This document shows, piece after piece, positions 34,780 to 47,600 of a stretch of 64,000 bases of DNA. The number at the start of each line of letters is the position of its first letter. Position 1 is the stretch's first letter. The notes beneath the pieces are model-generated. The model was not told the origin of the DNA. It saw nothing but the letters and a program-made list of their open reading frames with translations, and made no database searches. Origin of the DNA: Diadema setosum (Eukaryota; Echinodermata; Echinoidea; Diadematoida; Diadematidae); NCBI RefSeq assembly GCF_964275005.1, contig NC_092686.1, forward strand, positions 15,071,696 through 15,135,695, in the 5' to 3' direction. A program made the position numbers and the translations under genes.

Positions 34780-34922
34780 TCAAACAAAATAGTTTTTCCT
34801 CAGGACAGAGAGATAATTGTTGTTTGGTATCGTTGAACCCAGCGAGCTGATCCCTTGTGAGTTGTTGAGATGATCCCTGCCCAACCTCTCTGCTAGCAAC
34901 GTTGACCCAAATTCTGTCGGAG
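34780..34922 (-). CDS. ANKRD26: ANKRD26-like last exon
   Basis: The acceptor is AAATTTCAG. Two bases complete an Ala codon, then PTEFGSTLLAERLGRDHLNN and a tail ending YLSVLRKNYFV before TGA (34780-34782). The frame is dictated by the phase of the previous exon; a second open frame in the same exon (ending CLMYSC) is out of phase and rejected. Confidence 0.72.
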
Positions 34923-37900
34923 CTGAAATTTGAGCAATGTGAAATAAAAACACATTTATATTTCAAACTTAGAGATAGGCACATCATATTGTCTAAACAC
35001 TCACACTTGTCTCTATTCCCTTGATGTAAATCTCTCTCAAACATGCTATCCTACACAAAATGCACATTGGAGGTTTTCATTGATTTGATACCCGTGTATA
35101 TTGTACATGGGTACTCCATACTGCCAGTGCAAAAATAATGTAAAAAAAAAAAGAACAATGCAACAACAGAAGAGACTACCCTGGATAAATGAGACTGTAT
35201 ATACTATTGGCTGCTTTACTGGGAGTATGATTGTATTGCTATTGTTATTTTCATTAACATTCTTAATATCATTATCATCATTATAATTATATAATGCTTA
35301 ATTTTTGTACTTGGTGATAAAGACTCTATATCAAAGCAGGGAGGTGGAAGAAAGATGGAGATGGCACTCTGAGAGCTTCCCTCAGAGAAAAAATCAAGTG
35401 GTCTTACACCGATTAATGTCTTGAAATCCAACCCTCATTCTGTGATAAATATGTCAAAATCTGGCCTTATCGGTCCACCCATCACCCTCCGGCGCACTAG
35501 AGTGACGCAACATGATCTCCTTTCCAGGCCTTCCATAAACACACGCTCGTAAAAATCGGGCTTTGAAGCGATGCGTGGCACCGACAATATGACGTCATAT
35601 TCAAAATTTTGGCAGTCTATTACATTCAGTGAAAGACGTCCCCCTTCGAAAGCTACAACTTATGGCTCAAGAATTGGGTAGCGTGGTATGTCTATACCTT
35701 TCGCTGGTTCAGCAGACTGTGCTGAGGAGATTGCCGTTTGAACCAGCGAAATCGGTACACAAACAACGGAGTTACTGAGCAGTAAGTTTTGTGCGCTAGA
35801 GATGTCATCATATTGTTTCTGTATCGATTATGAGAAATCCCGCACATTTCCGCAATTTTTTTATAGTTAGAGAGGTAGGCCTGACCTTGATCTTCAAAAT
35901 GATATAAGTTACATGAGCGTGTTCGGGCGTGTTTTCAAACAGTTCGAGTGTAAAAGTAGTGCTTCACAGAGACCGAGGCGGTTTTTTTTTTCGTCTGCAC
36001 CCGAGCGAGCTGGGGCTTTTCAGCGTACTCGTCGGGTTGTTGTAGGGCCGCCGCGTAGGCGTCGGGACAGCGTTCGTTGCCGTTGTTTTGGTGAATTTGA
36101 GTTACTAGTAAATACATATTGGAATAGAAAGTTGAGTGTTAAAAAGTGTAAATTAGACATATCAGCCTTGATTATAATAATTTTCCGTAGAGAATTAAAG
36201 ATGATATCTATAAAAGCCTAAATGTATGATGCTGTAAGTATATTTTAGGGGGAAAAACAGAGCTTAGTATACAGTGTTTCGCCTCGCTCTCCCTCGATCA
36301 TTCATCGGTAAATACTGGTAATCGGCTTGACTCTACCCCATGCTAACGTTACAAAAAATTGAATTAAAAAGTAGTAGAGAACACCTCTGGAGCTAGTAGA
36401 ATCTAACGTTTAACAGTGGTTAGATTCTAGTTTGTGAAATACTAGAGTCTACTAGCTAGGACTAACGTTAGGTATGCTTTTGCTAGGCAGCGTACCTGAG
36501 GTGACGCTGCGCTATTCAGTGTCCTGAGCCTTGCCCTTGCCTTGGCCTCCAATTTCCAAGCCAAGGCCCAACTAACTTTCTGAGTTTCAGTTTCAATTGC
36601 AAATCAAATTTCGTGAAGTTGCTGTGTCAATGTGATTTTGAATTTGCTAAAAGCAATTCCTCCTCAACAAACTCGTCTCCGTCAAAATCACGATCGCCAG
36701 AACCACCACCACTGCTTACACCACTGCTTTACAGAATACACTCTATGAGTTCTGTGCTTACACCGTAGGACGCCATTTTATTCCCCGACCACAATGCATT
36801 TCGCGTCGTGATTTCCGCCACAAGATTTACGACTTGCAGTGCGCCGAGCGTGAGTAATGGGATTACGGGAGGGGGAAAAAAACGCTGTCGGGGCCACGCA
36901 TGACTTCAAAGGAAACTCAGAAGAGCACACTCCATCTTTCTTCCACCTCCCTGATCAAAGCCATGATGCTGCTCAATTTATTCTAGGAAATTTGGAGAAA
37001 CTTCAATATACCTTTTGCTTTACTCATTTTGATGTGCAAAAACAGTTCGAGTCAGTTTTTGTCTGAAGCTTGTTCGAAATAACAGCTGCCATCAGGTCAT
37101 CCAACTTTAGTGATATAGGGTATGGTGAGGGTTTGGCGAAAAGGACTTGTGGGCAATAGCTAGTTTTTAGTTTCACAATGACATTTATGATAAGAGACAC
37201 TTGACTCCTTCATTCAAATTACTCACCTGTTTGTAAGTGTCTCTCTATGCTCTTGTCTAACTCGAGTCGAACCTGTCATGGAAATCAATTAATTAATGTA
37301 AGTGAGGAGTCTGATGTAATCACAAACATTTAGTACTGCAATGATACCCCATTATTTAGTAAGTCGACTTTTTGTGCGAGTGCTTGCTACTGTAATGAGT
37401 GCATGAACTCTTGTTACAATTCACAAGCACACAAAACATCGTGCTACATACGCAGGTGCCAGTCACTCCTTTTTCAATGCAGAGTCGACTTCAAAGTCTA
37501 GTAGAAGTGTGGTACTTTTTTAAAGGTGCATGGTCCCGGTGTTTTAGTCAAATGCGTACGCGGGCGCACGGCGCAAGTTTCCTATAGAGACCTACGCTAT
37601 CGACTCCTCTTTAGCGCTTACGCTTTGGCCCACTTTCCCCGAGTCCGAAGAAGTCCGATTCACTGTAGCCAGTGGTCGGATCACAGTTCGGCTCATGATT
37701 CGGCTGAGGGGGATGACAGCTTTAGCAAACTTCCTTTTGTGATGTCATAATAACAAGCACATATGCACGCACCCTGGCATTACTACAGACAATGCGCAGA
37801 GAAGACAACAAAGGCAACGTTACTTAGCAACACCTACGCACTTTACTCTGGATGACAGCTCAACTTCGGTAATCTTCGTATCAATGCTAACGGTGATCGG

Positions 37901-38600
37901 CAGTATCATCAACAGCGCCATCTACACTACCGGGACTATGCCCCTTTAACAGTTTATGCCTTCTCTACAAAATGATTACATATAAATAATGATAATGGAT
38001 GGCTTTAATTCATAGAAGACTTGGGAATATTGCACTTGTTAGGGTCAATATTGCGCTCATCTTTGATTAGTGCAATATTCCCTCAGATCCCATTCATTGC
38101 CATCCAATGAAATATAAATAAACCTGTCACAGATTTGACACACTACCGTCGGAAATATAAACTGCAATGATAGCTTCACTATTTTCAATGAGTCTGAGGC
38201 AATGCCAACTTCGCTCAGTCTATGCATCTACAATAAGAAAGCTGCCAAAGTGGATTGGTACCTTTTCAGTGATTGGATCCACTCCGGTGCCAGGACCAGG
38301 ACCGGGGCTATGGGGTGTGGCTCTGGGAGAGGCCTTGGTTGGTGTCAGGTCCAGGCTACTGGTCCGCAGGTGTTTGGTCTTACGCTCCATCCTAACATGG
38401 GTAACAAGTTTCATCACATACCTTTCATATCAAAGAAATAAATTTACCCAAAACTCAATAGTATCTGAAACATACTTTATGACTGCAACAGGGATGCCAA
38501 CCTTGTAAATGGTGTTGCAGTATTTTGGTGGCTTAAAAAGCATATTATTGGTGGAAACAATATTTTTACATTATCTCCAATAGAAACGTGTAGTGATAAC

Positions 38601-38651
<51 letters not shown>

Positions 38652-41600
38652 GTTTCCATGAAACCTGCAGCATTTTGGAGGAAAAACAGTTCTGAATACT
38701 AAACAAAAGAAAAAAAGAAAAAAAAGAAGAAGCAACAGGTGGCTTCTTCTACTGTGATAAGGAGAGTTTGGTTCTTACGTCATTCTTGCTGTCAGGTCTA
38801 CCAGTCTGTTCTGTGTCCTATCTAGCTCCGCCCCGAGCCGCTCCCGAGATTCAACCTCTTGCCTATGGAGGTCCTGTGAGAGAGAGAGAGAGAGAGAGAG
38901 ACAGAGTGTGTGCGTATGTTCAGAATCAATGTGGATGAAAGGGGACATGTCCGTAGTGTGGGGTCCACAATGGAGGAAAGGGCATATCGCTGGGGTGACA
39001 AGACCTTGTATATGAACTTTTGGTGAAAATGACTTTTTTGGATTAATGGTCAAATTAAAGGTTAATTGATGTCCTGTTCAAATCCCAATTGTCTTCCTCT
39101 AAAAATTAAGCCACCACGGCATGTCAAAGGAAAGGCTGTCCCATTCACTGTAGTGCTTTGGCTGCCATGTTTTTTGGCTCTCCTGAACATTTGACATTTT
39201 GTAGATACGACGTCTTGTCGCCCCAGCGACGATATGTAAGTAATGTATTTCTTATAACCAAAACCAGGTGTATTAACAGCCAACCACTGGATAATTCAAA
39301 GCATTTTTTCTTCTCTAATTTCACAAATTGCCCTTGCACAAATCAAATACAGTCAAACCTGCCTTAGTGGCCACCTGTCTATAGCGGCCACTGAAAAATC
39401 CCCCCAAGAGAAAATCCCTGTTAAAGACCCTGTGTATAGCGGCCACCTGTCTAACGCGGCCAGCGGCCACAAATTTTGTTTCCCGCGGTAGACTTTAACC
39501 TGTCTATAGCGGCCAAAAACCCAACGGAGCCGGAGCTGAGCCGATAATTCAGCGTGTTTTTCTGCTTTGTAGCTGTGCGGGCAACGTTCAGTGATCGCCA
39601 CCGCTGCATCCATCCCTTATTCAGTCATAATAATGCACTAGTGTTAAGCTTTCTTCACGACAATACACATACTAGTGCGCAACAATTTCATATACACCGA
39701 CATGAAACACATGGTGTGTGCATACGTACACACATACATGTACATGTAAGGATACAACGATGATACGTGTTCATGTAAGCAATGCACACAAAGTTGGATT
39801 ACCTGTCTATAGCGGCCACCTGTCTATAACGGCCACCTTTTCCGTTTCCCTTGGGTGGCCGCTATAGACCGGTTTGACTGTAATTGCAACTGATTGATCA
39901 ATTGCCTTACATCGACGTACACGCAAATAAGCACTGAAATAATTACCTTGATGTGGGGAACTTTGTCAATCATTTGCAATAAGAACAACTCCATGCATGA
40001 ATCATACTAAATTTGAGCAACGTTTGTCTGTCTGTCTGTTTGTCTGTTTGTACCTCTACTCCTCCCAGGTCCTTGGTTCGATCTCCAGCAAACTTAGTGG
40101 GTGGATGCAGGTTGACCGCAAAATTGCCCTTGAGGGGTTCATTTTTGAAAAGGTCAAGGTCACTGGAGTCAAAGGTCAAATAACTTCTAATTTTCGTCAG
40201 CTGCAATCAGACACCCGATAGAGGGTGCTATGTAGGCCTACTTATATGGGGATTCCCCAAAAAATATCATCAGACACCCGATAGAGGGTGCTATGTAGGC
40301 CTACTCAGTGCCGTATATAAAGAGAGTCTGGCCAACTGCTAATTTGGACGCCATGTCGTTACCGCGCGTATTACGCGTTACAGGGTTGGCGTGTACGCTC
40401 AGACGTAACAAAATAACCAAGCCAAATAAGGGGCAGTTAACAATGGGCACTGCGTATGAGCGCACTTCAGTAACGACATGGCACCTGTAGATCACTAGAC
40501 CAGCTTTTGACCAATCACAGGCTTCAAAACACATAAGCCAAAAACCGAGTTGGCCAGACTCTCTTAATATACGGCACTGGGCCTACTTATATGGGGATTC
40601 CCAGGTGAACGCCTACTTATGCTTCAAGCAAGTTCATCATCATGGGTCATCATAGGTGATTTTTATTTAATAGTTTAATCCAATTAAATTCAATTCAATT
40701 TTATTCAAAAACCAAATATAAATAACAAGATGAGCAAGTTTGGCCAAGATCGGACCAAGGAGTAGCGCAAACAGTTATTTGACCTCCATAGACCCATAGA
40801 GGATCTCTGGCACTCCACGGGTACATTGACTAGTTCTATCAATTTGAATAAATCAAATGATATTGGAAAGTACTCCTTTTCCAATTTCCTTTTTCACCCC
40901 AATAAAATAATTGTTAATTTCATTGGTACATAAAAAAACCAAAAAAAAAAACAACAAAAAACCACAGGACAATGCAGCAAATCATATTCCAACACAACTC
41001 GGCACTCGATCATCAAGTCATGACCCTGGTAAATGCCTCACTACACTGGAACAGCATCACCAGACAACCTTTGCATTAAAAGAAAAGACAAAAAAGCAAC
41101 TTGGTGAAACTAACCTTATATCTGGTCACCTCAGCCTCCAGTGTTGCCTTCTGAGTCTGTGCCTCGTGGTAACTTGATCTCAGCTGGGAGCATTCCATCT
41201 GAAGGTAGCACATCATATTTCATTTCATGAATTGACGAGAACTCTCCGAAGCCATTTTCTCATTTCCACATAACATACTTTAATGCATTTTGATTGTCAG
41301 CACCACAAAGAAAGGCCATTATCCACTTGATATGACTTCACATACAGAAATACCTACACTTAAAATGACAGTATACAAAACTCATATGACTGTCAATATA
41401 TTCTGCTCGAATGGATTTTGGTAATTCTATAATTCAAAAAATAAAAAACCTAAAGTTCTGTGATGTTTTTCTGATCATAAACAAAGGAGTTTGTAAAGTT
41501 GATTTATCATCTAAAACATTTACTACAAATTCATTCTAATGGAATTGGGGCACTAACCAGCATTGAAAATGCTCATGTACATTTGGATGAATTGATGGGT

Positions 41601-44600
41601 AAAACAAAAATAATGTGGCATTAGTCTCAACTTTGGGGAATTTAGGGAAGTTGGGACTGAAGGGGAGAGTTGCAATTGGGAACTTGACATAATTTAAGCC
41701 CATCACTGATTGAAGGTCAAGATGAAACTCATGTAACTTTGACAGAGAAAACTATTTTATTTACATCAAGCCAACTACCTGTTACACAAGGAGTCGTAAT
41801 TCTCAATGTGCATGAAACTTTTACTTCTGCCTGTTTATTTTTTTTTAATTCACACAAGAAAACGATGGAGGGGAAAGGATGATGACAACTCTGAGTGCAT
41901 AAAAATTTGTCACTTGTACAAAAACGGGCATTTTCTATTCCCTCCTGCACTCTTTTTATCACAATGACTTTCAAATATATCAGAAGTGCATTCTGCAACC
42001 AACTTCCAGACATTGAGTTAAAGGGTCAAAGGTCAGGGGAGGATGTTAAGCAGCACACACATTGCCATGGAGATGTCTTCCTCACCTTGAGGTCGTTGAT
42101 GCTTGCCTCCAGTTCCCTCTTGGAGTCCTCGTCCCTGGCCTGCTGGAGCTGCTCCAGACGGTCCCTTGCAAGGCTCTGGCAGGTGAGAAGGGTGTGGAAT
42201 GAGGCAAAGAACAGGAACAATCACAAAACTGGAAGAAACTTTCATAAAGTCAGGCTCCTTATGTAATTTCGCGGGATTTTTTTTGTAGAGTATAAAGATT
42301 ATACATTTTTGGAAAGCTTATTGTATAAGAAATCAGGAAAGCAATGTTTCCATTTGCCCCGATACCTACATGGCCGCCATCTTGGATTTTTCCAAAATGG
42401 CTGTCATAAAACAGATTTTCTTCAAATGTCGGCTTCTACATAACCTAAAAACATGAATTTGACAGCAAATCCACCATTGCACCAAATTTGAGTTCAACTG
42501 CTTTAAAACTGTGGAAGATGTTCACTCCACAAGATTTCAGATGGCAGTGGCAATGGCAATGCCTTGGCGGGGACAATAAGTCTTGCATAACTACACCTAT
42601 AGATCATTATGCATACCAAATTTGGAATAAATTGCTTAAATATTCAAATTTATGAAGTTCTTCCGTCAAGATGTTTTCATTGCAACTGATTGGCAAATTG
42701 GGTTTGAATCCTGCTCGAGTATGTACGCCCATGATTTTTTTATCATGGCTACTACTAAAACACTGATCAATTCAGTGCTTATTTACGTCGATGTAGGGCA
42801 ATTTGTCAATCAGTTGCAAAAAAAAATTGCTTAAATACTGTGAAAGTAGTTCAATCCATAAGGTTTGGGGAAAATTTTGGTTACCATGGCAACGCTTTCT
42901 CCAACAAACACAAAAAAAAACATGTCTTGCACATCTACACCTCGATGTCGTCATGAATTTCATCGAAATTGCATTAAAACTGTAGATTATGTAAGGAATT
43001 CGCGACGCGGGGGTATAATGACAGGGTTTACAGAGAGCTGAGAATAAAAGGATTATAAAAACTGTTCTGCCAAATGAAATGGTGTACACTGAGCAGAGAA
43101 TAAAAGGGTTATGGAAACTGTCCAGCCAAATGAAAGGGTCTACACTGAGCTGAGAATAAAAGGGTTATAGAAACTGTCCTGCCAAATGAAAGGGTCTACA
43201 CTGAGCTGGGAATAAAAGGGTTAGAGAAATTGTCCTGCCAAATGAAAGGGTTTACACTGAGTTGGGAATAAAAGGGTTATAGAAACTGTCCTGCCAAATG
43301 AAAGGGTCTACACTGAGCTGAGAATAAAAGGGTTATAGAAACTGTTCTGCCAAATGAAAGGGTCTACACTGAGCTGGGAATAAAAGGGTTATAGAAACTG
43401 TCCTGCCAAATGAAAGGGTCTACACTGAGCTGGGAATAAAAGGGTTAGAGAAATTGTCCTGCCAAATGAAAGGGTCTACACTGAGCTGGGAATAAAAGGG
43501 TTATAGAAACTGTCCTGCCAAATGAAAGGGTCTACACTGAGCTGGGAATAAAAGGGTTATAGAAACTGTCCTGTCAAATGAAAGGGTCTACACTGAGTTG
43601 AGAATAAAAGGGTTATAGAAACTGTCCTGCCAAATGAAAGGGTCTACACTGAGCTGAGAATAAAAGGGTTATAGAAAATGTCCTGCCAAATGAAAGGGTC
43701 TACACTGAGTTGGGAATAAAAGGGTTATAGAAACTGTCCTGCCAAATGAAAGGGTCTACACTGAGCTGGGAATAAAAGGGTTATAGAAACTATCCTGCCA
43801 AATGAACCAGTCTACACTGAGCTGGGAACAAAAGGGTTATAGAAACTGTCCTGCCAAATGAAAGGGTCTACACTGAGCTGGGAATAAAAGGGTTGTAGAA
43901 ACTGTCCTGCCAAATAAAAGGGTTTATACCGAGTTGGGAATAAAAGGGTTATAGAAACTGTCCTGCCAATTGAAAGGGTTTATACTGCTGAGCTGGGAAT
44001 AAAAGGGTTATAGAAACTGTTCTGCCAAATGAAAGGGTCTACACTTAGGTGGGTATAAAAGGGTTATAGAAACTGTCCTGCCAAATGAATGGGTCTACAC
44101 TTAGGTGGGTATAAAAGGGTTATAGAAACTGTCCTGCCAAATGAACCAGTCTACACTGCGCTGGGAATAAAAGGGTTATATAAACTGTCTTACAAAATGA
44201 AAGGGTCTACACTGAGCTGGGAATGAAAGGGTTATAGAAATTGTCCGGTCAAATGAACCAGTCTACACTGCGCTGGGAATAAAAGGGTTTTGAAACTGTT
44301 CTGCCAAATGAAAGGGTCTACACTTAGGTGGGTATAAAAGGGTTATAGAAACTGTCCTGCCAAATGAACCAGTCTACACTGAGCTGGGAATAAAAGGGTT
44401 ATAGAAACTGTCCTGCCAAATGAAAGAGTCTACACTGAGCTGGGAATAAAAGGGTTATAGAAACTGTCCTGTCAAATGAAAGGGTCTACACTGAGCTGAG
44501 AATAAAAGGGTTATAGAAAATGTCCTGCCAAATGAAAGGGGCTACACTGAGTTGGGAATAAAAGGGTTATAGAAACTGTCCTGCCAAATGAAAGGGTCTA

Positions 44601-47600
44601 CACTGCGCTGGGAATAAAAGGGTTATAGGAACTTACAAAATGAAAGGGTCTACACTGAGCTGGGAATAAAAGGGTTATAGAAACTGTTCTGCCAAATGAA
44701 AGGGTCTACACTGAGGTTGGAATGAAAGGGTTGTAGAAACTGTCCTGCCAAATAAAAGGGTTTATACTGAGGTGGGAATAAAAGGGTTATAGAAACTGTC
44801 CTGCCAATTGAAAGGGCTTATACTGAGCTGGGAATAAAAGGGTTATAGAAACTGTCCTGCCAAATGAAAGGGTCTTCACTGAGCTGGGTATGAAAGGGTT
44901 ATAGAAACTGTTCTGCCAGGTTGAAATGAAAGGGTCTACACTGAGCTGGGAATAAAAGGGTTATAGAAACTGTCCTGCCAAATGAAAGGGTCTACACTGA
45001 GGTTGGAATGAAATGGTTGTAGAAACTGTCCTGCCAAATGAAAGTGTCTACACTGAGCTGGGAACAAAAGGGTTATAGAAAATGTCCTGCCAAATGAAAG
45101 GGTCTACACTGAGGTGGGAATAAAAGGGTTATAGAAACTGTCCTGCCAATTGAAAGGGTCTACACTGAGCTGAGAATAAAAGGGTTATAGAAACTGTTCT
45201 GCCAAATGAAAGGGTCTACACTTAGGTGGGTATAAAAGGGTTATAGAAACTATCCTGCCAAATGAACCAGTCTACACTGAGCTGGGAACAAAAGGGTTAT
45301 AGAAACTGTCCTGCCAAATGAAAGGGTCTACACTGAGCTGGGAATAAAAGGGTTGTAGAAACTGTCCTGCCAAATAAAAGGGTTTATACGGAGGTGGGAA
45401 TAAAAGGGTTATAGAAACTGTCCTGCCAAATGAAAGGGTCTTCACTGAGCTGGGTATGAAAGGGTTATATAAACTGTTCTGCCAGGTTGAAATGAAAGGG
45501 TCTACACTGAGCTGGGTATGAAAGGGTTATAGAAACTGTCCTGCCAAATGAAAGGGTCTACACTGAGGTTGGAATAAAAGGGTTGTAGAAACTGTCCTGC
45601 CAAATGAAAGTGTCTACACTGAGCTGGGAATAAAAGGGTTGTAGAAACTTTCCTGTCAAATGAAAGGGTCTTCACTGAGCTGGGTATAAAAGGGTTATAG
45701 AAACTGTCCTGCCAAATGAAAGGGTCTTCACTGAGCTGGGTATAAAAGGGTTATAGAAACTGTTCTTCCCAAACTAGAAGTATCACTAAAGGTAATTAAT
45801 ACCCTCGCTCCCAAATCCAGATTAAGCTCACCAGATTTCTATGGAAAAGAATTGAACTAGGGTTTGATAAAAGGTTATGTGTATGTGTGTCTGTGTGTAT
45901 GTGTGCAGTACCTTGTTTGTACCTTGTGAGTTTGACTGCTTCACAATTGCAAGAGTAGTTCACTCCACAAGATTTTCAAGAAAATATGCAGTTACCATGA
46001 CAACACCTTGTCAGGTACAAACAAGAGTGTCTTGCATAACTACACCTATAGATCATTATAGAGCCTACATACCAAGTTTGAAATAAATTGCTTAAACTCT
46101 GTGGAAGTAGTTTGTTCCACAAGGTTTTGGAGAAATTGTGGTTACCATGGCAATGCTTTCTTCGATAAACATAAAAAATGTCTTTTCACATCTACACCTC
46201 AATGTCATTATCAGGGCCAAGAAATCCAATGGTACTAAAATGGATAAGCTAACTTCAACAATAAACGCACATAACTGACATTTTCAATTTTCTTGATTGT
46301 TTACGAGTGACCAGACATTAACATTGCAATAAGTTAGGTGTCTATGGCTGAAGGACCAACATTCTCCTCATGACAGAAATGGATTTAATCTTTCAGGCAA
46401 CTAATCTTCTTTACAGAAGAAGAATTCCAATGACAAAGGAATCTGCATTAGATTCAACCATGAACTTGCTTGACTGATATTTCCTGTTTCATCAGCTGTA
46501 TTACCGGTAATCAGACATGAACGTTCCATTATTAAGTTGTGTATTGTGTCTAACAAGAGAACAAGCATGCTCCTCATGGCAGATATTGGTTTAATCTCTG
46601 AGGCAGCCAACTTTCTATATATCTCATCTTAATTATCATCATCGTCAGTTTCATGCTTCTTCTACCTGCCCTCATCATTTTGACACTCCCTGCTGTAACA
46701 GCATATAAAAACAATGATTAAAAAAATTCAACCATTTTCTGTTTCATTGACTGTTTTACAAGTGAATAGATTTAGATGTTAGAAATTCCACATTGAATGA
46801 AAAAAAAATAATAACTCCACACAAGAATCATTAATTTGACTGTCACTTGTTCTGAACAGTGCCAGTCCATGACTCCTGTAAAACCATTTGAATCATATTC
46901 TCCTTCTCCCCCTTCCCCCCCCCCCCACCTCTCTCCTTTTTTCTGTTCATAGGTCTACCTCACCTGTTGCTCCAAATAAGCATTAACTTGTTCCAGTTTC
47001 TCATTGATCTCAATTCGAGCCTGTTGGAGTCAGAAAGCAAACAAATGAGGGAACGTAACACGTAACAAAATCACACACGCATGCACACACACACACTACA
47101 ACACACATGCCAGCAGAGAACCTGCATTATTTCTTCAATAAACAAATCACATCTAAAACTACTTTTTTGTATGGATTTGACTGCCTTAAAACACAACTTT
47201 TGGAATCATCATTCACAAACTCCACTGTTGATGAAACACAACAACTCTTTAACACTGGCAGGGGCAAAGCATATTTCATGAACCTAAACTTAATGTTGCA
47301 GTTATGTAGGAATCTAATACAAATAATAATAATGACAATTCAAGTATCAATACCTTTGAAAACAGCAAAATACACGTGTGATTTTAGGATATCAACTTTT
47401 GTTTCCTGTAAAACATGACATATTCACGACATGAAAATTTCGCGAATTGGAGCCGACGGCCTTTCTTGCAGTATGAAATTTTTGTGACTTACCACCGGCA
47501 TCCAATGCATATTGTGTAGGCAAGAACTTTTGCGTGCATTTTAATTTCGCGAATGTTGCCGCTCGCAAAATTCGCGAAATTAAAATGCACGCGAACATTC

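Noticed and set aside
34780-35044. 92-codon minus-strand frame ending CLMYSC over the last ANKRD26-like exon
   Set aside because: It is out of phase with the preceding exon and runs through the acceptor into intron.
36857-37066. 69-codon plus-strand frame beside a CpG-bearing stretch
   Set aside because: No recognisable domain, no splice partner and location inside an ANKRD26-like intron; too weak to call a gene.
43011-45766. CRISPR-like array
   Set aside because: The 56-bp units are directly adjacent with no unique spacers; it is a eukaryotic intronic minisatellite.
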